From: an uncultured Prevotellaceae bacterium
GTDB taxonomy: Bacteria > Bacteroidota > Bacteroidia > Bacteroidales > Muribaculaceae
DNA: 64,000 nucleotides
Assembly: GCA_900320245.1 (NCBI GenBank)
Contig: ONRP01000001.1
Coordinates: forward strand, 1 to 64,000
Reading direction: 5' to 3'
Shown: positions 42,557 to 51,965 of the stretch, piece by piece
Layout: each line of letters begins with the position of its first letter
How positions within the stretch are numbered: position 1 is the first letter of the stretch
Notes under the pieces: model-generated
The model's database searches: none
What the model saw: only the letters and a program-made list of their open reading frames with translations
What the model was told of the DNA's origin: nothing
Made by a program: the position numbers and the translations under genes

Positions 42557-44371
42557 ATGATTAAGAAGTCCATACGATTCATCATGCTGGCAGCGGCCAT
42601 GCTGTTTGCTGTCCAAGCGCTGTGGGCCGCCGAACCCATCAATTATTACAATAGCGCCCTGGGCAAGAGCGACGAGAACCTGATGTCGGCCCTGAGGAGC
42701 ATCATCCGCAACCATAAGGAGGTGTCCTACAGCAGCGGCCTGCTGGCTGCATTCAGGAAAGCCGACACCGATGATGACGGTTTCATCATCGACATCTACA
42801 GCAACTGCCGCTACCGCCCCAGCGACAACGGTTCATCGGCACAGACCGTGGGCGAGGGTTACAACCGCGAACACAGTTTCCCCCGCAGTTGGTTCGGCGG
42901 AGAGGTGGCTCCCATGAACACCGATGTGTTCCATGTCTACCCCACCGACATCAAAGTCAACAGCCAACGAGGCAATTTCCCCTATGGCGTCTGTGCCAAC
43001 GGAACACGGTTATCCAATGGCATCTATATAGCCAAAGGCAAACTGGGCACAAGCACCTATCCCGGCTACAGCGGCACCGTGTTCGAGCCCGACGACGAAT
43101 ACAAGGGTGACCTGGCGCGCACCTATTTCTATATGGCCACGTGCTACAAGAACGAATTGCCCACCTGGCCCGGCAGTCCCCAGTTGAACTATGCCGCCAA
43201 CCGCTATAAGGCCTACTCGACCTGGACCATCAACATGCTAATGGAATGGACCCGTCTGGACCCTGTCAGCGAGAAGGAAATCAAGCGCAACGAGGCCATC
43301 TATGAGATTCAGGGCAACCGCAACCCGTTCATCGACCACCCCGAACTGGCAGAATACATCTGGGGTGACCTGCAGGGCAAGTGCTGGAATGGCACCGGAG
43401 AAGACATTCCCGCTGCCATCACTGCCCCTGTCAACGGCACGACCATCAACATGGGCACCATTTACGAGGGTGACCAAAAGGAGATAACCGTCAACGTGAA
43501 GGGCGAAGGCTTGACCCAGGGCGTCAGTCTGCTGATGGAGGACAACGAGTTCTTCTATGTCAGCCAGAACACCTTTACCGCCAGCGAGGTCAACAGCGGC
43601 ACCTCGTTCGTCATCGGCTTTGCCAGCGACGACGAGGGCGTCTACAACAACTCGATTACCCTGTCCAACGAAGAGGCATCCACCTCGTTCACCGTCACCA
43701 TCACGGTCATCAAGCACGGTGACACTCCCGACCCGCCCGTTGTGGTCGGTGACAGCATAGTCGAGGATTGGGAAGGCTGCACCACCGGCGGCTACTGGAC
43801 CAAACCCGTCGAGGGCCATGCTTGGACCTGGGACTTCACCGATGCAGGCATCTGGGGTGACAGCAATAGTCATGGAGACCTCTCCTGCCGTTTGGGCAAA
43901 TCCAGCAGCAGCGCCATCGCCATGACCCAGGATGTGGAAGGCGGTGCCAGTGCCATCAGCCTCTGGGCTGCAAGTTACGGCAATGATGGCGAGGCGGCCC
44001 TCCGTGTGGAATACAGCACCAACCAGGGCCAGTCTTGGTATGATTTAGGGGAGTTCACAGTAGTCCGTGGCACCTTGCAACACTACACGCTGGACATCGA
44101 TGTAGACAGAGATGTGAGGTTCCGCATCGTCCAGTTGTCGGGCACACGTGTCAACATCGATGACATCACCATCTTTGGCCGCCAACCACAGCCTGAGCAC
44201 TTGAAGGGCGATGTGAACGACGATGGTGAGGTCAACATCGCCGACATCAATGCCCTCATGGGCGACATCCTGAGCGGAGTGCAGCACTACGCCTACGATG
44301 ACGTGAACGAGGACGGCGAAATCAACATCGCCGATGTCAATGAAGTCATCGACATCATCCTGAACATGTAG
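42557..44371 (+). CDS. Secreted endonuclease I-family nuclease with dockerin-like C-terminus
   Basis: A 604-residue exported protein. Signal IRFIMLAAAMLFAVQALWA, then an endonuclease I/EndA-type domain (about residues 25-270) with the metal site region GYNREHSFPRSWFG and DVFHVYPTDIKVN. Two beta-sandwich regions follow, one resembling a DUF1573-like or Ig-like domain and one a jelly-roll binding module (VEDWEGCTTGGYW onward). The last 55 residues contain two EF-hand-like repeats (GDVNDDGEVNIADINALM, DVNEDGEINIADVNEVI), the layout of type I dockerins. It probably digests extracellular DNA or RNA; the dockerin-like tail may bind calcium or a surface partner. Confidence 0.88.
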   Translation: MIKKSIRFIMLAAAMLFAVQALWAAEPINYYNSALGKSDENLMSALRSIIRNHKEVSYSSGLLAAFRKADTDDDGFIIDIYSNCRYRPSDNGSSAQTVGEGYNREHSFPRSWFGGEVAPMNTDVFHVYPTDIKVNSQRGNFPYGVCANGTRLSNGIYIAKGKLGTSTYPGYSGTVFEPDDEYKGDLARTYFYMATCYKNELPTWPGSPQLNYAANRYKAYSTWTINMLMEWTRLDPVSEKEIKRNEAIYEIQGNRNPFIDHPELAEYIWGDLQGKCWNGTGEDIPAAITAPVNGTTINMGTIYEGDQKEITVNVKGEGLTQGVSLLMEDNEFFYVSQNTFTASEVNSGTSFVIGFASDDEGVYNNSITLSNEEASTSFTVTITVIKHGDTPDPPVVVGDSIVEDWEGCTTGGYWTKPVEGHAWTWDFTDAGIWGDSNSHGDLSCRLGKSSSSAIAMTQDVEGGASAISLWAASYGNDGEAALRVEYSTNQGQSWYDLGEFTVVRGTLQHYTLDIDVDRDVRFRIVQLSGTRVNIDDITIFGRQPQPEHLKGDVNDDGEVNIADINALMGDILSGVQHYAYDDVNEDGEINIADVNEVIDIILNM

Positions 44372-44390
44372 ACCATAGAGGTCACAATAC

Positions 44391-44436
44391 AAAGCGCCGG
44401 CCCGTTGAGCATACACTCTCGACGGGCCGGCACTTT
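44391..44436. terminator. Bidirectional terminator between nuclease and rpiB genes
   Basis: GCCGGCCCGT at 44396-44405 pairs with ACGGGCCGGC at 44422-44431, extended by GAG/CTC and flanked by AAAG and CTTT. Confidence 0.85.
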
Positions 44437-44454
44437 ATTGCTGACGGTGATGAA

Positions 44455-44913
44455 TCACTTCACGGGTATCTTATCGATGCGGCGCTGGTGACGGCCACCC
44501 TCGTAGGGGGTCGTCAGGAAGGCCTCGACCATAGCGATGGCCTCCTCGTCGGTGACAAAGCGTCCAGGCATAGCCAGCACGTTGGCATCGTTGTGCTGAC
44601 GGGCCAGACGGGCTACCGCCAAGCGCCAGCACAAGGCCGAACGCACACCCTGGTGCTTGTTCAGCGTGATGTTGATGCCCTCGCCACTGCCACACACGGC
44701 AATGCCGGGATAGCACTCGCCCTGCTCCACTGCTGCGGCGCAGGGGTGGGCAAAGTCGGGATAGTCGCAACTGTCCTCGCTGTAGGTGCCGAAGTCCTTG
44801 TAGGCGATACCTTGCGCGTCAAGCCAACGCTTAACGGCCTCCTTGGTCGGATAGCCGGCATGGTCGCTGCACAGCGCCACGGGAATGCCGGGTTTCAAGA
44901 TTGAGTTGTCCAT
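44455..44913 (-). CDS. rpiB: Ribose-5-phosphate isomerase B
   Basis: A 152-residue enzyme interconverting ribose 5-phosphate and ribulose 5-phosphate. The family motifs are ALCSDHAGYPTK, DFGTYSEDSCDYPDFA, the catalytic cysteine loop VCGSGEGINI and HNDANVLAMPGRF. It follows valS after 48 bases on the same strand, so it is probably read from the valS promoter. Confidence 0.95.
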   Translation of the reverse strand: MDNSILKPGIPVALCSDHAGYPTKEAVKRWLDAQGIAYKDFGTYSEDSCDYPDFAHPCAAAVEQGECYPGIAVCGSGEGINITLNKHQGVRSALCWRLAVARLARQHNDANVLAMPGRFVTDEEAIAMVEAFLTTPYEGGRHQRRIDKIPVK

Positions 44914-44961
44914 ATTCTTTTTTCTTTTAATGGCCGCGGCTGAACCGCGGCACAGGGAACC

Positions 44962-47676
44962 TTATTTCTTGAGGGCCTGGAGGGCTTGCTCCATCGTGGC
45001 GATTTTGCTCTCGGCGTCGGCTTTCTTCTTGCGCTCGTTGGCGACAACGGCCTCGGGAGCGTTGGCGACGAAACGCTCGTTGCTCAACTTCTTGTCCACG
45101 CTGGCCAGGAAGCCGCGGGTGTACTCAAGGTCGGCCTCGAGTTTCTTGATTTCCTCCTCGACATCGATGCTGCCGGTAACGGGAACGGCAAACTCAGCGG
45201 TACCGACCATAAAGGCGGGCGCCGTGGGATCTTTCTCGGTCACGGCCTCGATTTTGTCGAGTCCGGCGAGTTTGATGATGATGGCCTCGAGCGGATTGTT
45301 CAGGCCGCCGACGGCTTGCAGCGTGAGTTGCTCCTTGTTGGGGAGGTTCTTCTGCTTGCGCACGTTGCGCACACCGGCAACAATCTCCTTGACGTCGGCC
45401 ATCGCCTTGAGCAAAGCGGCATCGGCCTGCTCGGGCTCGGGAATGAGGGCATACATGATGCTCTCGCCATCCTTACGCTCGTCGAGGTGCTGCCACAGTT
45501 CCTCGGTGATGAAGGGCATGAACGGATGCAACAGACGCAGCAGCATGTCGAGGAACTCGAGCGTGGCCTGCATGGTAGCACGGTCCATCGGCTGGCCAAA
45601 GGCAGGTTTCACGGCCTCGAGATACCAAGCCGAGAACTCCTCCCAGAACAGGCGGTAGAGCACCATCATGGCATCGCTCAAGCGGAACTTGGCGAAGTGG
45701 TCCTTGACAGTGGCCAAGGCATCGTTGAGGGTGTGGCGGAACCACATCACAGCCTGACGGCTGGCCTCGGGCTGCTCGACATCGGCTACCTCCCAACCCT
45801 TGACGAGACGGAAGGCATTCCAAATCTTGTTGTTGAAGTTGCGGCCCTGCTCACACAACGCGTCATCATAGAGAATGTCGTTGCCGGCGGGAGCGGCAAG
45901 CATCAGACCCATGCGGACACCGTCGGCGCCGAATTTGTCAATCAACATCAGCGGGTCGGGCGAGTTGCCCAGCGACTTGGACATCTTGCGGCCCAACTTG
46001 TCGCGAACAACACCGGTGAAATAGACGTTGCGGAACGGCATGTCACCCATGTACTCATAGCCAGCCATGATCATGCGGGCCACCCAGAAGAAGATGATAT
46101 CGGGGGCGGTCACCAGGTCGTTGGTGGGATAGTAGTACTTAATCTCCTCATTGCCGGGGTTGTTGATGCCGTCGAACAGCGAGATGGGCCACAGCCATGA
46201 ACTGAACCACGTGTCGAGGGCGTCCTCGTCGTGGCGCAGTTGGCTGGCTTCGATATTCTCGTAACCGGGAATCTTGCGGGCCTTTTCCAGGGCCTCCTCC
46301 TCGTTCATGGCAACCACATAAACCTCCTTCTCCTCGTCGTCGGTGGGCAGGAAGTAAGCGGGAATGCGGTGTCCCCACCACAACTGGCGCGAGATACACC
46401 AGTCCTGGATGCCCTCGAGCCAGACGTTGTAGATATTTTTGTACTTGGCGGGATGGAACTTGAGTTCGTCGTTCTGCACACAGGGCAGCGCGATGTCGGC
46501 AAAGTGCTTCATCTTGAGGAACCACTGCATGCACAGGCGAGGCTCGACGGCAGTGTCGCTGTTGCGCTCGCTGTAGCCCACCTTATTGTCATAGTCCTCA
46601 ATCTTCTCGATCAGACCGGCATTCTGCAGGTCGGGCACAATCACCTTGCGGCACTCCATGCGGTCCATACCGACATACAGCGGCGACTGCTCGCTGATGG
46701 TGGCATCGGCATTGAAGATATCGATGGTTTCCAGGTTATGCGTCTTGCCCAGGACGTAGTCGTTGGGGTCGTGGGCGGGAGTCACCTTCAGACAACCGGT
46801 ACCGAACTCGATTTCCACATAGCGGTCCTCAATCACGTTGATCACACGGCCAACCAGGGGCACGATGACCTTGCGACCCTTGAGCCACTGGTTCTTGGGA
46901 TCCTTGGGGTTGATGCACATGGCGGTATCGCCCATGATGGTCTCGGGGCGCGTGGTGGCCACGACGGCATAGTATCCCTTCTCATCCTTGTGGATGATGT
47001 TACCCTCGGCACGCAGTTGCTCCTCGTTCTCGAGGGTCTGCAGGCCGTCAACATAGTACTTGAGGTAATACAGGTGGCTCTTCTCCTCGCGGTAGATAAC
47101 CTCCTCGTTGCTCAATGCTGTCTGTGCCTTGGGGTCCCAGTTCACCATGCGCAATCCGCGGTAGATGTAGCCCTTGTCATAGAGGTCCACAAACACCTTG
47201 AGCACGCTCTTGCTGCGGGTCTCGTCCATCGTGAAGGCGGTGCGGCTCCAGTCACAGGAGGCACCCAGTTTGCGCAACTGCTGCAGGATAATGCCGCCGT
47301 GCTCATGCGTCCAGTCCCAAGCATGCTTGAGGAACTCGTCGCGGGTAAGGTCACGCTTGCGGATACCCTGCTCGGCAAGGCGTTTCACCACCTTGGCCTC
47401 GGTAGCAATCGAGGCATGGTCGGTACCGGGAACCCACAAGGCGTTCTTGCCCTCCATGCGCGCGCGGCGGATGAGGATGTCCTGGATAGTGTTGTTGAGC
47501 ATGTGGCCCATGTGCAGCACGCCCGTCACATTGGGGGGCGGGATAACGATGCAATAGGGTTCACGCTCATCGGGCACGCTCTTGAACAGGTCGTGCGATT
47601 CCCAATACTTATACCACTTGTCCTCGACCTCTTTGGGGTCGTATTTCGTAGCCAGTGTATTCTCTTTCTCGCTCAT
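44962..47676 (-). CDS. valS: Valyl-tRNA synthetase
   Basis: A 904-residue class I synthetase. The HIGH box is [16 protein letters not shown], the KMSKS loop is [15 protein letters not shown], and the editing domain has [12 protein letters not shown] and TPAHDPNDY. The anticodon-binding domain and the C-terminal coiled coil ([35 protein letters not shown]) are complete. Promoter TACCTTTG lies at 47715-47722. Nothing unusual was seen. Confidence 0.98.
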   Translation of the reverse strand: MSEKENTLATKYDPKEVEDKWYKYWESHDLFKSVPDEREPYCIVIPPPNVTGVLHMGHMLNNTIQDILIRRARMEGKNALWVPGTDHASIATEAKVVKRLAEQGIRKRDLTRDEFLKHAWDWTHEHGGIILQQLRKLGASCDWSRTAFTMDETRSKSVLKVFVDLYDKGYIYRGLRMVNWDPKAQTALSNEEVIYREEKSHLYYLKYYVDGLQTLENEEQLRAEGNIIHKDEKGYYAVVATTRPETIMGDTAMCINPKDPKNQWLKGRKVIVPLVGRVINVIEDRYVEIEFGTGCLKVTPAHDPNDYVLGKTHNLETIDIFNADATISEQSPLYVGMDRMECRKVIVPDLQNAGLIEKIEDYDNKVGYSERNSDTAVEPRLCMQWFLKMKHFADIALPCVQNDELKFHPAKYKNIYNVWLEGIQDWCISRQLWWGHRIPAYFLPTDDEEKEVYVVAMNEEEALEKARKIPGYENIEASQLRHDEDALDTWFSSWLWPISLFDGINNPGNEEIKYYYPTNDLVTAPDIIFFWVARMIMAGYEYMGDMPFRNVYFTGVVRDKLGRKMSKSLGNSPDPLMLIDKFGADGVRMGLMLAAPAGNDILYDDALCEQGRNFNNKIWNAFRLVKGWEVADVEQPEASRQAVMWFRHTLNDALATVKDHFAKFRLSDAMMVLYRLFWEEFSAWYLEAVKPAFGQPMDRATMQATLEFLDMLLRLLHPFMPFITEELWQHLDERKDGESIMYALIPEPEQADAALLKAMADVKEIVAGVRNVRKQKNLPNKEQLTLQAVGGLNNPLEAIIIKLAGLDKIEAVTEKDPTAPAFMVGTAEFAVPVTGSIDVEEEIKKLEADLEYTRGFLASVDKKLSNERFVANAPEAVVANERKKKADAESKIATMEQALQALKK

Positions 47677-47714
47677 TTTTGTTGATTTGTTAGTTCAATC
47701 ATTTATTTAAACTG

Positions 47715-47722
47715 CAAAGGTA
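47715..47722 (-). promoter_or_regulatory. -7 promoter element of valS-rpiB
   Basis: Minus strand TACCTTTG, 38 bases before the valS ATG. Confidence 0.6.
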
Positions 47723-47804
47723 AGGTTTTTTGGCCAATTTTCGAGCAAATTATCCACGATATTTGTAACGAAGGAGCCTAAAAATGACGAAAAGCCACAA
47801 TGCG

Positions 47805-47883
47805 GGAAAAAAGGAAGGCGGCTGATTTAACTGAGAAACAAATCAGCCGCCCGTGAATGAAGTGATGTGGGAATGGTTTTTAC
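47805..47883 (-). ncRNA. Candidate small RNA with its own promoter and terminator
   Basis: In the divergent gap between valS and marC a minus-strand promoter TAACTTTG (47889-47896) is followed after about 30 bases by a 12-bp stem, arms 47840-47851 and 47817-47828, and then TTCCTTTTTT on the minus strand. That is a complete transcription unit of about 75 bases without a start codon. No known RNA family was recognised. Confidence 0.6.
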
Positions 47884-47888
47884 ACTTG

Positions 47889-47896
47889 CAAAGTTA
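47889..47896 (-). promoter_or_regulatory. -7 promoter element of the small RNA candidate
   Basis: Minus strand TAACTTTG. A -33 element was not found. Confidence 0.5.
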
Positions 47897-48078
47897 CTAC
47901 CAAAACAAGAAAAACCGCCCGCATTCGATGGTCATTCTTTCATTCGCAAACACTTGATTTACAGTTATTTGAAAAAGAAAAAGGTCATTTCAGGGTCATC
48001 GTTCTCCACAGGTCATGAAAAGCACCCCCAAAAAGCAATATTTTGAGTCAATACCTCGATAAAAACAAGGAAAATGAG

Positions 48079-48086
48079 TACTTTTG
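48079..48086 (+). promoter_or_regulatory. -7 promoter element of the marC-family gene
   Basis: TACTTTTG, 23 bases before the ATG at 48110. Confidence 0.55.
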
Positions 48087-48109
48087 TCAACTGAAAAAAA
48101 GATTTGATT

Positions 48110-48688
48110 ATGGGAACCATCAATTTTACACAGATTCTGAGTGCAACACTGGTATTGCTGAGTATTATCGACATTGTGGGCTCGATACCCATCATCCTGC
48201 AGTTGAGGGAGAAAGGTCGCCACGTCGATGCCGTTAAAGCCACCCTCTACTCTACCCTGCTGATGGTGGGATTCTACTACGGCGGCCACTGGTTGCTGCG
48301 CATCTTCAACTGCGATATCCACTCGTTTGCCACGGCAGGCGGTTTCCTGATGTTCCTGATGGCACTGGAGATGATCCTGGATGTGGAAATTTTCAAGAAC
48401 AACACGCCCAACAAGGGGGCGACAATGGTGCCGATGGTGTTCCCGCTGATTGCGGGCGCCGGCGTGCTGACGACGCTCATCTCGCTCAAGGCGATGTATG
48501 ACGATGTGAACATCTTCATCGGCCTGGCCATCAACATGATTTGGGTGTTCCTGGTCATCAAGAGCACCGGCAAAATCCAGAAACTGCTGGGCGAAGGCGG
48601 TATGATGTTCACGCGCAAGTTCTTCGGCATCATCCTGCTGGCTATGAGCGTGAAGATGATGACGGAGAATATAAAACACTTGTTCTAA
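48110..48688 (+). CDS. MarC-family integral membrane protein
   Basis: A 192-residue inner-membrane protein with six hydrophobic helices. The start (GTINFTQILSATLVLLSIIDIVGSIPIIL) and the repeat MVFPLIAGAGVLTTLISL are the MarC signature (cf. DPxGxxP and PLxxGPG). Family function is unclear; the old link to multiple antibiotic resistance is not supported. The last codons and the stop lie inside a perfect 36-bp palindrome. Confidence 0.9.
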   Translation: MGTINFTQILSATLVLLSIIDIVGSIPIILQLREKGRHVDAVKATLYSTLLMVGFYYGGHWLLRIFNCDIHSFATAGGFLMFLMALEMILDVEIFKNNTPNKGATMVPMVFPLIAGAGVLTTLISLKAMYDDVNIFIGLAINMIWVFLVIKSTGKIQKLLGEGGMMFTRKFFGIILLAMSVKMMTENIKHLF

Positions 48689-48710
48689 ACGCGCGTTTAG
48701 AACAAGTGTT
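48675..48710. repeat. Perfect 36-bp palindrome over the marC-family stop codon
   Basis: Each half is 18 bases (48675-48692 and 48693-48710) and they are exact reverse complements; the stop codon is at 48686-48688. It looks like an inverted duplication of the gene's 3' end. A heptad tract follows after one base. Confidence 0.9.
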
Positions 48711-48711
48711 A

Positions 48712-48739
48712 GGTTAAAGGTTAAGGGTTAAAGGTTAAT
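48712..48739 (+). repeat. Four seven-base repeats (GGTTAAN) after the palindrome
   Basis: Units GGTTAAA, GGTTAAG, GGTTAAA, GGTTAAT; same length and phase as the other tracts with G replacing the first A. Confidence 0.85.
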
Positions 48740-48795
48740 GAGGCTTCCGCCTTTGGGCTCGCTGCGGTACCAGGTTAGAGCGTTTTGAAATAAAA

Positions 48796-48829
48796 GCGGC
48801 AGCCGTCCCGTGATTGGGGCGGCTGCCGC
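48796..48829. terminator. Hairpin between convergent marC-family and hydrolase genes
   Basis: GCGGCAGCCG at 48796-48805 pairs with CGGCTGCCGC at 48820-48829. Confidence 0.65.
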
Positions 48830-48860
48830 GCGCTAAAGGGTATGGGAGAGGATTGGGGCT

Positions 48861-50372
48861 TTACTTCCAGGAGGGGTCGCTCTCGTTCCAGCAACGGTCG
48901 AGAGCGGTGACAGCATACTGCCACTTACCCTTGCCGCCGTCGGGCAGGATAAAGGTGGTCTCGCCGGTAATGGCGAGGATATCGGCAGGATTGTCAAGAT
49001 GACCTTTCTTGCCCTTGGGATAACGGTATACCACGTAACGCACGGCCTGTTGCATGGGGTCGTCGGTCTTGTGGGCGCTCCAGACAAGACATTTCTTGCC
49101 GTTCACCTTCTTGATATTGAGGCCATCAACATGGTGTGGCTTCTCGTTGTCGATCCACGTATAGGCGGGAATGAGGGCGGGATAGCAGGTCTGCTTGCTC
49201 TCTAAGGAGTCCAAGACGCCATTGTTGTTGGTGGTGACGCTGTAGGCCGGCCACCAGGTGACACCGTGCACGTTGTCCATAGCGCGCTGCAGGCGCATCT
49301 TGTGGTCAAGTTGAGTGGGATTGGAGGGGTCGCCGCCCTCGTCGGCGATGTCCTGATGAGACATCACGTTGTTGACCGCCTGGCCGTAGTACATGTGACG
49401 GCCGTTGGCATGGTCGTTCCACCAGTGCATCAGCACGAGGTCACTGGCCAGTTTGTGCTCGAGTTCCCAGTAGAGTTGGGGCACCATATAGTCAACCCAC
49501 CCCTCGGCCGTCCACTTGAGGCAGTCGGCATACAGGGCGTCATAGCACTGCAGGCCGTTGGTCTCGCTGCCATCGGGGTCGCTGGCCTTGTTGCGCCAGA
49601 TGCCGAAGGGGCTGATGCCGAAACGCACCCAGGGTTTTACCTCCTGGATGGTGTTGTGCAACTGTTCGATGAGCAGGTCCACGTTGTGGCGGCGCCAGTC
49701 GTCCTTGTCCCAGCCGATACCGTACTCGTTGTAGGATGTAGTGTCGGGGAACACGGCGTCCTTGACAGGATAGGGATAGAAATAGTCGTCCATGTGCAGG
49801 GCGTCGATGTCATAACGCGTAAGGATGTCACGCACCACCTTGTCGATGAAGTCGCGGCTCTCAGGCAGCCCCGGGTCGAAGTAGAGTTTTCCGTCGGCAT
49901 ACTTGAGGAACCACTCGGGGTGCTCATAATAGATGTGTCCCGCGGCGGGCTCGTCCTCCTCGCTGCTGGTCACGCGGTAAGGATTTATCCAGGCGTGCAG
50001 TTCCATGCCGCGGCGGTGGGTCTGCTCAATCATGAACTGCAGCGGGTCCCACACGGGGTTGGGCGCTTTGCCCGGCTCGCCGGTGAGCCATCGGCTCCAG
50101 GGCTCAAGGTCGCTGACGTAGGCTGCATCGGCCTGCGGACGAATCTGCCAGATAACTGCATTGCAGTTGGCGCGCTGCAACAGGTCAAGTTGCTTGATGA
50201 GGTAGTCGCGGGTCTCATCGGGCGTCATGCGGGCATACTGTCCCTGGCCGATGATGTGCATCCATGCTCCGCGGAACTCGTGTTTGGGCAGCGTGGGACC
50301 GGCATTGTTCTGAGCCGTCATGCAGCCACACATTGCCAACAACAACAATGAGAAGAATATCAATCTTTTCAT
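48861..50372 (-). CDS. Lipoprotein of the GH10-like (GHL10) glycosyl hydrolase family
   Basis: A 503-residue exported protein; signal MKRLIFFSLLLLAMCGCMTAQ with a possible lipobox at MCGC. The catalytic-like barrel reads HEFRGAWMHIIGQGQYARMT, NAVIWQIRPQADAAY, GMELHAWINPYRV, DIDALHMDDYFYPYP and VRFGISPFGIWRN, which is the GHL10 (PF02638) pattern; the acidic residues in these blocks are candidate catalysts. The C-terminal 100 residues look like a fibronectin-type or carbohydrate-binding beta domain. Members act on glucosaminoglycan or peptidoglycan-type substrates. Confidence 0.9.
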   Translation of the reverse strand: MKRLIFFSLLLLAMCGCMTAQNNAGPTLPKHEFRGAWMHIIGQGQYARMTPDETRDYLIKQLDLLQRANCNAVIWQIRPQADAAYVSDLEPWSRWLTGEPGKAPNPVWDPLQFMIEQTHRRGMELHAWINPYRVTSSEEDEPAAGHIYYEHPEWFLKYADGKLYFDPGLPESRDFIDKVVRDILTRYDIDALHMDDYFYPYPVKDAVFPDTTSYNEYGIGWDKDDWRRHNVDLLIEQLHNTIQEVKPWVRFGISPFGIWRNKASDPDGSETNGLQCYDALYADCLKWTAEGWVDYMVPQLYWELEHKLASDLVLMHWWNDHANGRHMYYGQAVNNVMSHQDIADEGGDPSNPTQLDHKMRLQRAMDNVHGVTWWPAYSVTTNNNGVLDSLESKQTCYPALIPAYTWIDNEKPHHVDGLNIKKVNGKKCLVWSAHKTDDPMQQAVRYVVYRYPKGKKGHLDNPADILAITGETTFILPDGGKGKWQYAVTALDRCWNESDPSWK

Positions 50373-50408
50373 ATATACACTTGATTTATCGGTGGTTAAG
50401 TACCGAAA

Positions 50409-50434
50409 CAGAGGCGCAATATCTTGCGCCTCTG
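50409..50434 (-). terminator. Hairpin between beta-helix lipoprotein and GHL10 genes
   Basis: CAGAGGCGCAA at 50409-50419 pairs with TTGCGCCTCTG at 50424-50434; A/T-rich bases flank it only partly. Confidence 0.65.
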
Positions 50435-50458
50435 AATCCTATCGTTATCAGTCTTGAA

Positions 50459-51898
50459 TTATTCCTCGGGAACCGGGAGCCACACATAGGCTCCGAGGTC
50501 AACCGCGCCAGTAGCCAAGCGGTCGTTGCCATAGCGGTCATATCGAGCCTCGGGCGGACACAGGGCGGGATTGCCCTTGCCGATGGCGGGACTCTCGTTG
50601 TTCAGCCTGTAGTCGAACAGATGCTCGTCGCGGTCGGTGAGGAAGAGCGGGTCGGCATCCCACACGCAGTTGATGAAATGGTTATCGTTGGTGCCATCGC
50701 TCTTAAACAGGCAATAGCGCATATAGACGTCGAAGTCTTCCAAATCGCCCACGTTGATTTCTTGGCAGTCATTAAAGAGACTATAGAGGACGCAGTTGTC
50801 GAAATTGGCCCTGATTTTGCCGATCATGCCGTTACTGTACTCGACATTAAATACATTGAGCATGGGTAATTCGGGAACAGCAAAGAGGTAATAATTGGCA
50901 AAGGTGCACTGGCTCATCATCACCTTGCCACCAGCGAAGTAGCACACTTCTTCGGCGGCATCGCTGAATTCGGTGCCGATAGCCTCGACATAGCAGGTCT
51001 GTGTCACCAGACAGGTCGTGGCCGAGTTAGTGAGGACGCAGTTGACGAGTTTGAGCGCACATCGCGTAGTGTCATCCAACAGGTCGCTGCTGCAGTGCAT
51101 ACCTATTCTGCTGCCGCGCATGATGACATGCTCGAGTACGTTGCCCGTCGTGGGCGGAGTGAAAATGATGCCACCCCACTGGCCCGACATGATGTCGAAA
51201 CTCGTCTCTCCCACAATGCGGTCGAGACGGTCGCCGCGGAAGGTCACAGGCTCCTCGGCAGTGCCATTGGCAAGCATGCGTCCAGCACAGCGCATAGCGG
51301 CTTTATCATGGAACAGGAGCGTAGTGCCGGCATCGAGTGTCAACGTGACGCCGGGAGCGACAAACACAGTATCGTAGATGAGATAAGGCTTGTTGCCCGT
51401 CAAGCGGGTGTTGCTCGCAATGGTGTCACCGGACATGCGGACAACATCCTGCCCCCAGGCAGTAAGCAGCACGTACTGCGGCTTGCCGTTGGTTTCAAAC
51501 TCCAGGCGGTCCTCGAGCAGCGTGGGCTCGTCGCTCCCCATCTCGTCGAGATAGGCCTCGACGAAGATGTAGATGGAGTCATTGCCGCGGATTTCCACAT
51601 TGTGGAATTCATCACCGCGTATGCCGTCCACATTGAGGTGGAAACGCCCCTTATTGGAGAGGCCTGCCACCTTGATGGACGAGATGTTGATCTGCTTTTT
51701 GCTCCGGTTGTAGACCACCATCTGCTTGGTAGCGGTGCCCTGCAGGGTGATGACGGTGTCAAAGGCCAAGGTGTCACAGTTGAACGCCAGCACATCGCTC
51801 GGCGAGGTCGTGAAACCGTCCTCGATGCAGGAGGAGCACACAGCAACCAGCGCCACTGCTATGGCCATTAACCATATATGAAACTTTGTGTTAATCAT
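50459..51898 (-). CDS. Lipoprotein with right-handed parallel beta-helix
   Basis: A 479-residue surface or periplasmic lipoprotein (lipobox AVCSSC). An N-terminal Ig-like part (residues about 30-150, TKQMVVYNRSKKQINISSIKV) precedes a pectate-lyase-like beta-helix (VAPGVTLTLDAGTTLLFHDKAAMRCAGRMLANGTAEEPVTFRG, QWGGIIF, NVLEHVIMRGSRIGM) and ends with the DYRLNNESPAIGKGNP box common in such proteins. Catalytic residues cannot be named, so a binding or structural role is equally likely. It follows the EEP gene after 67 bases and may end the long minus-strand operon. Confidence 0.85.
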   Translation of the reverse strand: MINTKFHIWLMAIAVALVAVCSSCIEDGFTTSPSDVLAFNCDTLAFDTVITLQGTATKQMVVYNRSKKQINISSIKVAGLSNKGRFHLNVDGIRGDEFHNVEIRGNDSIYIFVEAYLDEMGSDEPTLLEDRLEFETNGKPQYVLLTAWGQDVVRMSGDTIASNTRLTGNKPYLIYDTVFVAPGVTLTLDAGTTLLFHDKAAMRCAGRMLANGTAEEPVTFRGDRLDRIVGETSFDIMSGQWGGIIFTPPTTGNVLEHVIMRGSRIGMHCSSDLLDDTTRCALKLVNCVLTNSATTCLVTQTCYVEAIGTEFSDAAEEVCYFAGGKVMMSQCTFANYYLFAVPELPMLNVFNVEYSNGMIGKIRANFDNCVLYSLFNDCQEINVGDLEDFDVYMRYCLFKSDGTNDNHFINCVWDADPLFLTDRDEHLFDYRLNNESPAIGKGNPALCPPEARYDRYGNDRLATGAVDLGAYVWLPVPEE

Positions 51899-51965
51899 TC
51901 TATTACAGGGATTGTTCTATGTTTAAAGAACGCAGGATGCCTTAATTTAGTATAAATGGCCCGCA

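Noticed and set aside
42557..44371. Colicin-like toxin
   Set aside because: It has a signal peptide and an EndA-type nuclease domain, with no immunity gene or receptor-binding domain beside it.
48110..48688. Antibiotic-resistance determinant
   Set aside because: MarC-family membership does not imply resistance, and no resistance genes are nearby.
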